From an uncultured Alphaproteobacteria bacterium (GTDB taxonomy: Bacteria > Pseudomonadota > Alphaproteobacteria > HIMB59): a stretch of 64,000 bases of DNA. Below, one piece after another: positions 48,874-58,470 of this stretch; positions within the stretch are counted from its first letter, which is position 1; each line of letters begins with the position of its first letter. The notes beneath the pieces were generated by a model. That model was not told the DNA's origin and searched no databases. It saw only the letters and a program-made list of their open reading frames with translations. Made by a program: the position numbers and the translations under genes. Where the stretch lies: positions 1 to 64,000 of the forward strand of contig CACKOX010000001.1 in the NCBI GenBank assembly GCA_902601865.1, written 5' to 3'.

Positions 48874-49259
48874 AAATACTAGCTGAAATTTCTGTTGGAG
48901 AACTGTTTGATAAAATTACTATATTAAATATTAAACTAAAAAAAATTAACGATCCTGAAAAATTGAAAAATATTAGAACAGAATTAGATATTTTAATAGA
49001 GCAAAGTAATAAAATTATCTTAGACAATAAAGAGACTCTAAATAAAAATGTTCAAAAACTTCAGGAAATAAATGAAAAGCTATGGGACATAGAAAATATT
49101 AAAAGAGAGTGTGAAGCCAATAAAGACTTTGGTGAGAGTTTTATTAAAATTTCAAGAGATGTTCACTTTAAAAATGATATTAGAGCTTCTATAAAAAAAG
49201 AGATTAATCTTTTATCTGACTCAAAGATAACTGAAGAAAAAGAGTATTCTAAGTATTAA
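48870..49259 (+). CDS. DUF6165-like protein
   Basis: 129 residues starting MKILAEISVGELFDKITILNIKLKKINDPEKL, which I recognise as the start of the DUF6165 family often found near sugar/lipopolysaccharide genes. Highly helical, charged and cytosolic, with an overlap of 4 bases with the cupin gene. The function is unknown. With the cupin it may act in surface polysaccharide supply (inference). It converges with apt, overlapping 11 bases. Confidence 0.7.
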   Translation: MKILAEISVGELFDKITILNIKLKKINDPEKLKNIRTELDILIEQSNKIILDNKETLNKNVQKLQEINEKLWDIENIKRECEANKDFGESFIKISRDVHFKNDIRASIKKEINLLSDSKITEEKEYSKY

Positions 49260-49767
49260 CTTTATTTAAACTGATTAATTTTGACTTAATTTTAGACCTT
49301 CCGTTAAGAAAGCTTAATTCTAGTAAAACAACTATTCCTTTGATTTTAGCTTTTGTTTTATTGATTAATTTCATTGAAGCTCGGATAGTTCCGCTTGTAG
49401 CAAAAATATCATCAATAATTACAACTTTGTCAGAACTTTTTATCATATCGCTTTGTATTTCTAACTGATTAGAACCATATTCAAGTTTGTAGCTTGTAGC
49501 ATATGTTTTTCCTGGAAGTTTCCCTTTCTTTCTTATCATGACTAATTTTTTTTTTAATTTGTAAGCTACAGCTGAGGCAAATATAAACCCTCTTGAGTCT
49601 ATTCCAACTACAGTACTTGCATTTAATTTAACTACCTCCTTGGACATTAAGTCTACTACATTATTAAATACTTTGGGGTTTGATAAGATTGTTGAGATAT
49701 CATAAAAAGCGATACCTTTTTTTGGAAAGTCTTTTATAATTCGAATACTTTTTAAACTATCTGTCAT
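49249..49767 (-). CDS. apt: Adenine phosphoribosyltransferase
   Basis: Purine salvage: adenine plus PRPP to AMP. 172 residues from ATG 49767, where MTDSLKSIRIIKDFPKKGIAFYDIS aligns with family starts; an upstream open extension to 49806 is not needed. The PRPP-binding motif VVIIDDIFATSGT and the VGIDSRGFIFA segment are clear. Its start codon overlaps the divergent panB start codon on the opposite strand. Confidence 0.93.
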   Translation of the reverse strand: MTDSLKSIRIIKDFPKKGIAFYDISTILSNPKVFNNVVDLMSKEVVKLNASTVVGIDSRGFIFASAVAYKLKKKLVMIRKKGKLPGKTYATSYKLEYGSNQLEIQSDMIKSSDKVVIIDDIFATSGTIRASMKLINKTKAKIKGIVVLLELSFLNGRSKIKSKLISLNKVNT

Positions 49768-50554
49768 GAAAAGAACAATTAAATCAGTATTTAATAAAAA
49801 AAACAAAAAAAAAATTATTTGTTTAACATCATATAGCTACAACTTTACAAAAATTATTGATGATTTAGTTGACGTGGTACTGGTTGGCGACTCTATGGGT
49901 AATGTTCTTTATGGCATGGATACTACTAGATCTGTAGATGATCAAACAATGGTTAATCATGCAACCGCTGTAAAAAAAGGTGCAGATAAATCCTTAGTAT
50001 TTTTTGATCTCCCATATAATAGAGATTTTAGTGAATCCACAACAGTCAAACGGGTTTTAAGCATTATGCAAAAGACATCTTGTGACGGTGTAAAAATTGA
50101 GGGAAATACTGAATTAAAAGATGTTATAAAGTATTTAAGCAAAAAAAAAGTTCCAGTAATGGCACATTTAGGTTTACAGCCACAGAAATTTAGCTCTTCT
50201 AAAAAATTTAAAATATATGGAAAAGATAAAAGGGACTTAGATAATATAATTTCTGACTCATTGTGTTTAGAAAAGTCGGGAGCTGTATCTATATTGTTGG
50301 AGGGAATGCTAACGAATACTGCAAAAGAGGTCACTAAGACATTATCTATACCCACAATAGGAATTGGTGCCTCTGAGTATTGTGATGGTCAAATACTGGT
50401 GTCTGAGGATATGTTAGGAATCTTTAGAGATAATCATCCTAAATTTGTAAAAAAATATGCTGATTTATCCAAAAATATCAGGGTTGCTGTAAAGAAATAT
50501 TCTAATGAAGTGAAAAATAACAAATTCCCAAATAAAAAGTTTAGGTATGATTAA
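49766..50554 (+). CDS. panB: 3-methyl-2-oxobutanoate hydroxymethyltransferase PanB
   Basis: Pantothenate pathway step that makes ketopantoate from 2-oxoisovalerate, an intermediate of the ilv genes nearby. 262 residues with VVLVGDSMGNVLYG, YDFSF-type start region TSYSYNFTK, VKIEGNTEL and IPTIGIGASEYCDGQILVSEDMLG. The ATG shares bases with the apt start (CATG), so each promoter must lie inside the other gene. Confidence 0.94.
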   Translation: MKRTIKSVFNKKNKKKIICLTSYSYNFTKIIDDLVDVVLVGDSMGNVLYGMDTTRSVDDQTMVNHATAVKKGADKSLVFFDLPYNRDFSESTTVKRVLSIMQKTSCDGVKIEGNTELKDVIKYLSKKKVPVMAHLGLQPQKFSSSKKFKIYGKDKRDLDNIISDSLCLEKSGAVSILLEGMLTNTAKEVTKTLSIPTIGIGASEYCDGQILVSEDMLGIFRDNHPKFVKKYADLSKNIRVAVKKYSNEVKNNKFPNKKFRYD

Positions 50555-51549
50555 TGGGTTCTATTGATAGAACTGCTTAACAAATCCACAAAAAGCTCTT
50601 TTTGATAGCCTTTAAAAGAGGATAATATTTTCAAAGATTGACTATTATATTTCTGAGAGAAGTTTTTGATGTCATCTTTAATTTTATATTTTTCCATTAA
50701 TTTCATTAGTTCAATATAATCACTTTTAGACCTTTTAATTTTATTAAAAATATTTTTTGTAAAACGAATTTCATTTATTGAAGATTTTTTTAAAAGTAAA
50801 ATGATTGGCAAAGTAATTTTTCCCTCATAAAAATCTTTACCATTCTCCTTCCCAGTTACCTTTTCGCCAAAATAATCAAGATAATCATCCATGATTTGAA
50901 AGATAATACCAAAATACAAACCTAACTTATTTAAATTTGAAATTATTCTTGAATTTTTACCAGATAAAATAGCAGGTATCTTCATTGCGGCAGCAAATAA
51001 TTCAGCAGTTTTTAAAGATATGATTTCAATATATTCCTTTTCAGATATTTGAGTATTATTCTCATGTGTTAATTGCATAAACTCACCCTCAGAAATTTTA
51101 CTACTTACTTGCGAAAGTGAAGCCATCGCTTCTAAAGATTTAGCTTTTGTCATTAATTGAAATGATTTTGAAAATAAAAAATCCCCAAATAAAACACTAA
51201 ACTTATTATTCCATATCGAATTAACACTCTTTTGCCCACGTCTTATTTTACCCTCATCTATCACATCGTCATGAAGTAGGGTTGCCCCATGTATAAATTC
51301 AATTGCAGTAGACATATAAATATCACTTGATATTTTTGAATAATTTTTATTAATCATTTTACTTGATAATAAACATAATACTGGCCGTAATTGTTTGCCT
51401 CTTTTTTTAAAGAAATAATTTCCTAACTTTGGGATAATTGTGACACTACTTGATAAAAATTTATCAAGTTCATTATTGGTTTTAACTAACTTTACATTAA
51501 TTTCTTTATGAATTAATTTAATAGTTTGTTCAAAATTATTTTTTTTCAT
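50551..51549 (-). CDS. ispB: Polyprenyl diphosphate synthase (ubiquinone side-chain type)
   Basis: 332 residues of trans-prenyltransferase fold. First Asp-rich motif LLHDDVIDEGKIRRG, second IFQIMDDYLDYFG, as in octaprenyl/decaprenyl diphosphate synthases that build the ubiquinone tail. Chain length cannot be read securely by eye. Convergent with panB by a 4-base overlap, and divergent from a methyltransferase. Confidence 0.9.
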   Translation of the reverse strand: MKKNNFEQTIKLIHKEINVKLVKTNNELDKFLSSSVTIIPKLGNYFFKKRGKQLRPVLCLLSSKMINKNYSKISSDIYMSTAIEFIHGATLLHDDVIDEGKIRRGQKSVNSIWNNKFSVLFGDFLFSKSFQLMTKAKSLEAMASLSQVSSKISEGEFMQLTHENNTQISEKEYIEIISLKTAELFAAAMKIPAILSGKNSRIISNLNKLGLYFGIIFQIMDDYLDYFGEKVTGKENGKDFYEGKITLPIILLLKKSSINEIRFTKNIFNKIKRSKSDYIELMKLMEKYKIKDDIKNFSQKYNSQSLKILSSFKGYQKELFVDLLSSSINRTH

Positions 51550-51554
51550 CTGCT

Positions 51555-52262
51555 ATGAATTTATACTCTAGGGATTATCTACTAGATGGTAAAATTGTAT
51601 ACTATCAATTAAAAAAGGGTTATAGGAGTGGAATTGAGCCAATTATTTTAGCTGCCCACTGCAAAAAAAAATATAATAAAATATTAGATATGGGATCAGG
51701 ATGTGGATCAATATCACTAATAGTTGCCTATAGAAATCCTGAGTCAGAAGTTATTGGCTTTGAGAAAAATAAAATCCACCATCAAGTTGCAACTTTAAAT
51801 CATAAAGAAAATAATTTAGAAAATTTAAAATTCAAGATACAAGACAATTGTATCTTTGATCCTTATTATGAAAACCACTTTGACTTAATTTTGTCTAATC
51901 CACCTTTTTATTTTGCAAATAAAGTTATTCAGTCACAAGACCCCTCAATAATCACATCAAAGTACATATCTGAGTCAGATTTAGAAAAATGGTTGAATAA
52001 TATAATCTTATATTTAAAAACAGATGGATCCGCATTTATAATAAATAGATATGAAAATACTGAATTTATGTTAGATATGTTCAAAAATTTTAATTTAGAA
52101 GTGACAACAACCCCTTTATTATCTTTTAAAGACTCAAAACCTAAAAATGTTCTCTTAAAAATCACTAAAAGTAATTATTTTATAGAGAAAACATTAAATG
52201 CAATTATAATCCACGATGATTTGTCAAATTATTCTAAAGATATAGAAAATTGGTTTAAATAA
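51555..52262 (+). CDS. tRNA1(Val) A37 N6-methyltransferase-like protein (TrmN6 family)
   Basis: 235 residues: SAM motif I LDMGSGCGSISLIVAYRNP and the N6-adenine NPPFY motif (DLILSNPPFYFAN), with a YRSGIEPIILAA start typical of the YfiC/TrmN6 group. It likely methylates an adenine in tRNA; RNA specificity is inferred from the family. It overlaps the S49 peptidase start by 1 base. Confidence 0.82.
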   Translation: MNLYSRDYLLDGKIVYYQLKKGYRSGIEPIILAAHCKKKYNKILDMGSGCGSISLIVAYRNPESEVIGFEKNKIHHQVATLNHKENNLENLKFKIQDNCIFDPYYENHFDLILSNPPFYFANKVIQSQDPSIITSKYISESDLEKWLNNIILYLKTDGSAFIINRYENTEFMLDMFKNFNLEVTTTPLLSFKDSKPKNVLLKITKSNYFIEKTLNAIIIHDDLSNYSKDIENWFK

Positions 52263-53056
52263 TGTTTAGTCCACAAAAAACAATAGTTTCAATTGACCTA
52301 AAGGGAATGATTGCATCTGGAAGTAGAGCGCCACTGAATATGGATAATTTGAATGGGCTATTTTCAAAATTAATAAAAATGAAATTTCATGCACTTTCGA
52401 TTGTTATAAACTCACCTGGAGGTTCGCCTGTACAATCATCATTGATAGCTCAAAAAATAAGAGAAATTTCAGCTAAGAAAAAAGTTAAATGCTACTGTTT
52501 TGTTGAAGATGTTGCAGCTTCTGGAGGATATTGGCTCGCATGTGCCGCTGATGAAATTTATGCAGACGTTAATTCAATAGTTGGTTCAATAGGAGTTATT
52601 TCCGGTGGGTTTGGATTTACTGATTTAATAAAAAAGATTGGAGTAGAGAGAAGAATATTTACTGCAGGGGAGAATAAAAGTTTTTTAGATCCATTTCAAA
52701 AAGTAAATAAAAAAGACGAAGATAAATTAATTAAACTTCAAAAATTAATACACCAAAACTTTATTGATTGGGTTTCTTCTAGAAGAAAGAAGAAACTTAA
52801 TGATAAAAATCAAAAAATAATATTTTCAGGATCTTTTTGGTTAGCCAATGAGGCAAAAGATTTAGGTTTAATTGATGGAATTACATCTGAGTCAGCTTTT
52901 TTTAGAAGTAAATTTGGTGAAAAGACAAAAATAAAGAAAATCAAACAACCAAAGTCCTTAAAACAAAAGCTAGGACTAGGTATTAATTCTTTTAACAGTG
53001 AAGATTTAATTACTAAAGCAAAAGAAGAACTTCTTTTTAATAAATTTGGTATCTGA
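52262..53056 (+). CDS. S49-family peptidase (SppA/SohB-like)
   Basis: 264 residues. The S49 core motifs are present: INSPGGSPVQSSLIAQKIREIS, VEDVAASGGYWLACAADEIYAD with the nucleophile Ser, and GSIGVISGGFGF. No clear N-terminal TM is visible. Signal-peptide peptidase-like role at the membrane is possible, but a soluble short form is also seen in alphaproteobacteria. Four-base spacing to glyS. Confidence 0.85.
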   Translation: MFSPQKTIVSIDLKGMIASGSRAPLNMDNLNGLFSKLIKMKFHALSIVINSPGGSPVQSSLIAQKIREISAKKKVKCYCFVEDVAASGGYWLACAADEIYADVNSIVGSIGVISGGFGFTDLIKKIGVERRIFTAGENKSFLDPFQKVNKKDEDKLIKLQKLIHQNFIDWVSSRRKKKLNDKNQKIIFSGSFWLANEAKDLGLIDGITSESAFFRSKFGEKTKIKKIKQPKSLKQKLGLGINSFNSEDLITKAKEELLFNKFGI

Positions 53057-53059
53057 TAA

Positions 53060-54427
53060 ATGACCGCAGATAATATGGAAGATCTAGTATCCTTATGTAA
53101 AAGAAGAGGTTTCATTTTCCCATCTAATGACATTTATGGAGGCATGAAAGGCCTATATGACTTTGGGCCTATGGGCGTAGAGCTTAAACTAAATTTAAAA
53201 TCAGCATGGTGGAAATCAATGGTCTATGAAAGAGACGACGTTGAAGGACTGGACTCTACTATTTTAACGTCACCAACTGTTTTGAAATATTCTGGTCATG
53301 AGGATACATTCTCTGATCCATTAGTTGATTGCAAGGTTTGCAAGGCAAGATTTAGAGCAGACCAATTAGAAAATAGTGAGTGTCCTAGAGGTGGGTCCTT
53401 AACTAACTGTAAATCTAAGGATTTAACTGAAGCGAGGCCATTTAATTTAATGTTCAAAACTGCAATAGGACCAGTTGATGATGGTAGCTCATTTGCATAT
53501 TTAAGACCTGAGACAGCTCAACAGATTTTTGTAAACTTCAAAAATGTTGTTGACTCAACTAGTAGAGTGCCTCCTTTTGGTATAGCTCAAATTGGAAAAG
53601 CATTTAGAAATGAAATTACACCAAGAAACTTTATTTTTAGGGTTAGAGAGTTTGAACAAATGGAGCTTGAGTATTTTGTCAAACCTGGTTCTGATGAAGA
53701 TTGGCATAAATATTGGTTAGATAAACGCTTAAAATGGTGGGCTAAACAAGGAGTCAAATCAGAAAAATTAAAATTACTTGAGGTAGAGAAAAAAGATTTA
53801 TCTCACTATTCAAAAGCTACATTCGACATTATGTACGACTTCCCCCATGGTCTTGAAGAACTTGAGGGTATTGCTAATAGAACTGATTTTGACTTAGGAT
53901 CTCACTCTAAAAATCAAAAAGATTTTAATATTAAAGCTAATATTCAAGAAAATAATAACTCTACAACAAAATTAGCTATTCAAGATTTAGAAAATAAAGA
54001 ATGGTTTATACCTTTTGTTATAGAACCTTCTGCAGGAGTAGAGAGAGGTGTTTTGGCTGTTTTGAATGAGGCTTATACTATTGAGGAAGCTAACAAAAGA
54101 ACTTTGCTTAAGCTTAAACCTCATTTATCACCAATCAAAGCAGCTGTAATCCCACTAAAAAGAAATAACTCTGATTTGGTTAAAATTGCTAATAATGTTA
54201 AATCAGAACTTCAATCACTTGGTTTAGGAAGAGTTATGGTTGAAAATACTGGAAATATTGGCAAAAATTATCGTAGACATGATGAAATAGGAACGCCTTT
54301 ATGTATCACGATTGATTTTGAGACTCTTGAAAATCAGACAGTTACAATTCGTGACAGAGATACAATGAAACAAGAAAAAGTATCTTTATCTGAAGTGGCA
54401 AACTATTACTCTAAATATTTTAAGTAA
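53060..54427 (+). CDS. glyS: Glycyl-tRNA synthetase, alpha2 (homodimeric) type
   Basis: 455 residues of class II synthetase. Motif 2 region [31 protein letters not shown], and motif 3 [10 protein letters not shown], are clear. A Cys-rich insert (DCKVCKARF and [14 protein letters not shown]) likely binds Zn. A HGTP anticodon-binding domain ends the protein. This is the homodimeric type shared with Archaea and eukaryotes, not the glyQ/glyS heterotetramer common in Proteobacteria, so the type is noteworthy. Confidence 0.93.
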   Translation: MTADNMEDLVSLCKRRGFIFPSNDIYGGMKGLYDFGPMGVELKLNLKSAWWKSMVYERDDVEGLDSTILTSPTVLKYSGHEDTFSDPLVDCKVCKARFRADQLENSECPRGGSLTNCKSKDLTEARPFNLMFKTAIGPVDDGSSFAYLRPETAQQIFVNFKNVVDSTSRVPPFGIAQIGKAFRNEITPRNFIFRVREFEQMELEYFVKPGSDEDWHKYWLDKRLKWWAKQGVKSEKLKLLEVEKKDLSHYSKATFDIMYDFPHGLEELEGIANRTDFDLGSHSKNQKDFNIKANIQENNNSTTKLAIQDLENKEWFIPFVIEPSAGVERGVLAVLNEAYTIEEANKRTLLKLKPHLSPIKAAVIPLKRNNSDLVKIANNVKSELQSLGLGRVMVENTGNIGKNYRRHDEIGTPLCITIDFETLENQTVTIRDRDTMKQEKVSLSEVANYYSKYFK

Positions 54428-54428
54428 T

Positions 54429-55010
54429 TTATTTTTTAAGAAAAATGGGTTCTCTTAAAATAAAATAATTATTTAATTGAAATAATATTTCAGAATTATT
54501 GGGGAGATTTTGTGGTTTTTTCTCAAATACTTTGACTGTTACTTTTTTTTTATTTAGTTGTCGATGCTTTATTCTTGAAACTACCTCTTGCCCTACAAAG
54601 CATCCCTTTGAATAATCCACTAATTCATCATTGATTTCTGATGGGAGCAAAGAGGAATGTTTAAGGAGGTTAGCATCAATATTACCAGAAGATAGTTGAT
54701 TTAAGATATATTTTTCGTCGTATTCTGTAGCGTCAATATTTTCAATATGAAGATTTACATCAGATAATGATGCATATTTTTTTAAATAAGTGGCTAAATC
54801 ATTTTGATCATTAGTACAAACCAAATCATAAGATTCATTTGAATTAGTAATTATTATTTCATATAGAATCTTCCCTTGAGGGGTAAGTATATAACTAAAC
54901 AACTCTTCCTCTAATTTATTCAAGTCGTTGGTAATAATATTTTGTAAAAAATCAAATCTTTCTGATCCAGATACTTTAATTTTTATTGGATTAAGTGTTT
55001 CAATTTGCAT
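54429..55010 (-). CDS. ygfZ: YgfZ/GcvT-like folate-binding protein
   Basis: 193 residues. The start IKVSGSERFDFLQNIITNDLNKL and the YSKGCFVGQEVVSRIKHR motif (KGCxxGQE) are diagnostic of YgfZ/IBA57, which helps assembly or repair of Fe-S proteins with folate. It is shorter than E. coli YgfZ (about 326), with the C-terminal barrel reduced, yet the motif Cys is kept. It is divergent from the GT9 gene, whose start lies 26 bases away. Confidence 0.85.
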   Translation of the reverse strand: MQIETLNPIKIKVSGSERFDFLQNIITNDLNKLEEELFSYILTPQGKILYEIIITNSNESYDLVCTNDQNDLATYLKKYASLSDVNLHIENIDATEYDEKYILNQLSSGNIDANLLKHSSLLPSEINDELVDYSKGCFVGQEVVSRIKHRQLNKKKVTVKVFEKKPQNLPNNSEILFQLNNYFILREPIFLKK

Positions 55011-55036
55011 GTAATATATTATCTATATGTATATAT

Positions 55037-55957
55037 ATGCATTTATTATTTATTTCTTCAAATAGAATAGGTGACTCACTAATAAACCTCCAAGTCCTAA
55101 ATAATTATATACGAAAAAATAAGAAAAATATTGAAGTAACATTAGTTTCCGGTTCTTTGCCAATGCCAATCTATGATGATTATTCTATGATTTCTAAAAG
55201 GGTAATATTAACCAAGCAAAAATATAATTTACATTGGATTAAACTGTATAAAGAGCTCTCTGCATTCAGATATGATGAAATAGTAGATTTTAGATCTTCT
55301 CTTATTGGTTATTTCTTAAGAGTAAAAAAAAGAAATATATTTAGAATGAAAAAATCTAAAAATATATATGAACAGATTCATCATAAATTTGACACAGATT
55401 TAAAAAAAGACTTTAAAATATTAACAGATCGAGTACGAAATATTTTCCCAAATTCAAATTACGCATGTATAGCCCCTTTTACAAATTGGGCTCCTAAAGA
55501 GTGGCCTACCGAACAATATGTAAATATTGCTAAATATTTAATAGATAAAGGAATAGATAAAATATTTATTTTAGGATCAGAAGAAGAGAGTTCGAAATTT
55601 CATCATTTTGAGTCAGTACTGGGTAATAAGGTAATTAATAGATGTGGGAAGCAACATATTCTCAATGATTATGGTTTATTACAAAAATCTAGACTTTTTA
55701 TTGGCAATGACTCTTCCATGATGCATATGGCCGCTTTAAGTAAAACTCCAACTTTAGGACTTTTCGGTCCAACTAATGATAATATATATTTTCCAGAAAT
55801 CTTTGATCATTGTCACTTAGTTAGGTCAACAGAGTCCTTTGAAAGTCTTGTGAGTAAAACTCAAAACTATACTTTAAATAATTGTTTAATGAATGATGTG
55901 TCTTATAATCAGGTGATTGAAAAAGTAAATTATATATTAAATGCTCAAAATTTTTAG
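55037..55957 (+). CDS. Glycosyltransferase family 9 (heptosyltransferase-like)
   Basis: 306 residues from ATG 55037; an earlier open frame to 54995 would overlap ygfZ and adds non-family residues. LLFISSNRIGDSLINLQVLNN is the GT9 start. CIAPFTNWAPKEWPTEQYVNIA and FIGNDSSMMHMAALSKTPTLGLFGPTN are the acceptor/donor motifs. Adds a heptose or hexose to lipopolysaccharide core or a similar surface glycan (inference). Overlaps pyrC by 17 bases. Confidence 0.85.
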   Translation: MHLLFISSNRIGDSLINLQVLNNYIRKNKKNIEVTLVSGSLPMPIYDDYSMISKRVILTKQKYNLHWIKLYKELSAFRYDEIVDFRSSLIGYFLRVKKRNIFRMKKSKNIYEQIHHKFDTDLKKDFKILTDRVRNIFPNSNYACIAPFTNWAPKEWPTEQYVNIAKYLIDKGIDKIFILGSEEESSKFHHFESVLGNKVINRCGKQHILNDYGLLQKSRLFIGNDSSMMHMAALSKTPTLGLFGPTNDNIYFPEIFDHCHLVRSTESFESLVSKTQNYTLNNCLMNDVSYNQVIEKVNYILNAQNF

Positions 55958-56954
55958 GCCTTGTGATTTTCATGTTCACTTAAGAGAAGGACAAATTTTA
56001 AAACATATTTTAAAAGAAAATAATAAAAATTTTCAAAAAATTTTAGTTATGCCAAATTTAGCAAAACCGATAACTAATGAAAAAATTTTATCTAAATACA
56101 GAGCATTAGTCTTAAAAAATAATAAAAATACTGAAATACTTTTTACTATCTATTTAAATCAAGATTGTAAGATTTCAGATTTAAGAGATATGATAAAAAA
56201 TAATCTGTTTTTTGCAGCTAAATTATATCCCCTTCATGCTACTACTAATTCCTCTTCAGGAGTAAAAGATATAAAAAAAATGTCAAAATACTTTGAGTTT
56301 CTGGAAAAAAATAAAATTCCATTATGTTTACATGGAGAACATATCCACAAAGATGACGATCCTTATGAACGTGAAAAGAAATTTCTTGAGTATGAGTTAT
56401 CTTGGCTTGTAAAAAATTTTAAAAGTCTAAAAATAACTTTAGAACACATAACTACTAAAGATTCCGTAGATTTTGTAAAATCAAATAATAACATAGCTGC
56501 TTCTATAACAACCCATCATTTATTAGAAAACACAAATACTTTTCTTGGAGACTATTTAAAACCAGAGTTATTTTGCAAACCTATTATTAAAAGTACAAAA
56601 CACCAGAAATCATTACTTAGTGCTGCTTTATCTGGTAATTCGAAGTTTTTCTTCGGCTCTGACTCTGCTCCTCATCTTAGAAATTATAAATTTACTGAAA
56701 GTTGTTGTGCGGGGGTTTATTCAACTAAATATTCAGTATCCAATATATTGGAACTTTTCTATTCCTCAAAAAAAACTAATAATTTAAATAAATTTCTAAC
56801 AATCAATGGATGCAAGCATTACAATCTTAAATTCGATAAAAAACTAATTTCATATGTGAGACAAAAAGATTTTAAATTTCAAAAATATTCAAAATTTAAA
56901 AATGATAGTTTAATTAACTATAACCACTTTAAAAATTGCTGGATAAAAAATTAA
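55941..56954 (+). CDS. pyrC: Dihydroorotase PyrC
   Basis: Third step of pyrimidine synthesis, closing carbamoyl-aspartate to dihydroorotate. 337 residues resembling class II (E. coli PyrC) enzymes. HVHLRE carries the first Zn His pair, AAKLYPLHATTN the carbamylated Lys, CLHGEH and LEHITT further His ligands, and FFGSDSAPH the catalytic Asp. Lys/Asn-rich drift elsewhere reflects low GC. Confidence 0.92.
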   Translation: MLKIFRPCDFHVHLREGQILKHILKENNKNFQKILVMPNLAKPITNEKILSKYRALVLKNNKNTEILFTIYLNQDCKISDLRDMIKNNLFFAAKLYPLHATTNSSSGVKDIKKMSKYFEFLEKNKIPLCLHGEHIHKDDDPYEREKKFLEYELSWLVKNFKSLKITLEHITTKDSVDFVKSNNNIAASITTHHLLENTNTFLGDYLKPELFCKPIIKSTKHQKSLLSAALSGNSKFFFGSDSAPHLRNYKFTESCCAGVYSTKYSVSNILELFYSSKKTNNLNKFLTINGCKHYNLKFDKKLISYVRQKDFKFQKYSKFKNDSLINYNHFKNCWIKN

Positions 56955-57982
56955 CCCAATAATTTTGTTAAATGGCCCATTTTCCTGCCATTTTTTGATT
57001 CCTTTTTATAATAATCATGAAAATATTCATCTTTTTTGAATTCTTTATCACGATAATTATAAATATCCTCTCCAAGAATATTTGTCATTTCAGATTTATA
57101 CCTTAGTATCGGCTTTATTTTTTCAAGATCGCATACAGATCTGAGGTGGGACTCAAACTGACTTACATTATATGACTCAATAGTTAAATGCCCTGAGTTG
57201 TGCACTCTAGGCGCTATTTCATTTAATAATAATTCATTTTTATCTGTAATAAAAAACTCTAAACAGAAAGTGCCCACATAACTTATTTTTTTGGCAAAAT
57301 TAACAGCGTGGTTTTTTGCCTCCTCAACAATTGATTGATTTGAATTTGCTGGTGAAAATGATTTGAAAAGAATTTGATCTTTGTGAACATTTTCTATCGG
57401 TTGATAGGTAAAAATTGTTCCATCTTGATATCTTACAGCGATAATAGAAATTTCTTGTTGTAAGTTTATTTTCTTTTCTAAGATATAATCATTTTTAGGT
57501 ATATCAGGTATTTCCATTGCACTATTAACCACATACTGTCCTTTACCATCATATCCAAGCTTGCGAGTTTTTAATATTGCTGGAAAGAAATCCATATTAA
57601 CTGATTTTAAATCCTCTATATCTTTGATTTCAATATATGGAACTGTGGGAATATTAATTTTATTTACGTAATTTTTTTCAGTTAAACGGTCCTGAATAAT
57701 TTTATTAATTTGGGAACTAGGAGATACCGTTATTTTATTTTCTATATACGACAAAGTCTTAAATGGGATATTCTCAAACTCATAAGTAACAAAATCACAC
57801 CCTTCAATAAAAGTGTCTATTTCATCAAAATCATCATATTGTTTAATAGCATAATTATTTGCATATTTAATTGCTGGGGAGTCATTAGAGTCGGTGTAAA
57901 TAAACGTTTGGATACTCAATTTTTTAGCTACTTGACATAACATCATACCAAGTTGACCTCCACCTAATATACCAATGATCAT
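56951..57982 (-). CDS. purK: N5-carboxyaminoimidazole ribonucleotide synthase PurK
   Basis: ATP-grasp enzyme of purine synthesis, carboxylating AIR with ATP. 343 residues. GILGGGQLGMMLCQVAKKLSI is the family start. KTRKLGYDGKGQYVV is the ATP loop, and LNEIAPRVHNSGHLTIES binds Mg. It starts at the base where purE ends, so purE-purK are coupled in the usual order. Confidence 0.95.
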   Translation of the reverse strand: MIIGILGGGQLGMMLCQVAKKLSIQTFIYTDSNDSPAIKYANNYAIKQYDDFDEIDTFIEGCDFVTYEFENIPFKTLSYIENKITVSPSSQINKIIQDRLTEKNYVNKINIPTVPYIEIKDIEDLKSVNMDFFPAILKTRKLGYDGKGQYVVNSAMEIPDIPKNDYILEKKINLQQEISIIAVRYQDGTIFTYQPIENVHKDQILFKSFSPANSNQSIVEEAKNHAVNFAKKISYVGTFCLEFFITDKNELLLNEIAPRVHNSGHLTIESYNVSQFESHLRSVCDLEKIKPILRYKSEMTNILGEDIYNYRDKEFKKDEYFHDYYKKESKNGRKMGHLTKLLG

Positions 57983-58470
57983 TACTTAGGTGTCTTTTTG
58001 ATTTTTTTTGTTTGAGCCAGTCTCCATTTAATCAATTGATTTTCAACTTTAGAGTCGTAATTACTAATAATTGAAGCTGCATATAAAGCAGCATTTTTTG
58101 CTCCATTTTCACCAATTGCAACAGTTCCTACAGGAACTCCAAAAGGCATTTGTGCTATAGAAAGCAAACTATCTAATCCTTTTAATGTTTTTGATTCAAT
58201 GGGAACACCAATTACTGGGATGTGAGTTATAGCTGCGATCATACCAGGTAAATGAGCCGCGCCGCCAGCACCAGCAATTATTATCTTAATACCTTTGTCG
58301 TAAGCTTGTTCTGCATATTCATATAACCTTTTTGGGGTTCGGTGTGCAGAAACTATTTTTTTTTCGTGACTAATCTTTAATTTTTTTAATACAGTGCTTG
58401 TATGTTTAAGAGTTGACCAGTCACTTTGGCTGCCCATTACGATTGAAATTTTAGGATTAGATAGTTTCAT
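57982..58470 (-). CDS. purE: N5-CAIR mutase PurE
   Basis: 162 residues, octameric mutase moving CO2 from N5 to C4 of the AIR ring. VMGSQSDWSTL, SAHRTPKRLYEYAEQA and GAGGAAHLPGMIA are the family motifs, with Ser and His of SAHRTP catalytic. First gene of purEK; it overlaps the upstream SDR gene by 4 bases. Confidence 0.96.
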   Translation of the reverse strand: MKLSNPKISIVMGSQSDWSTLKHTSTVLKKLKISHEKKIVSAHRTPKRLYEYAEQAYDKGIKIIIAGAGGAAHLPGMIAAITHIPVIGVPIESKTLKGLDSLLSIAQMPFGVPVGTVAIGENGAKNAALYAASIISNYDSKVENQLIKWRLAQTKKIKKTPK

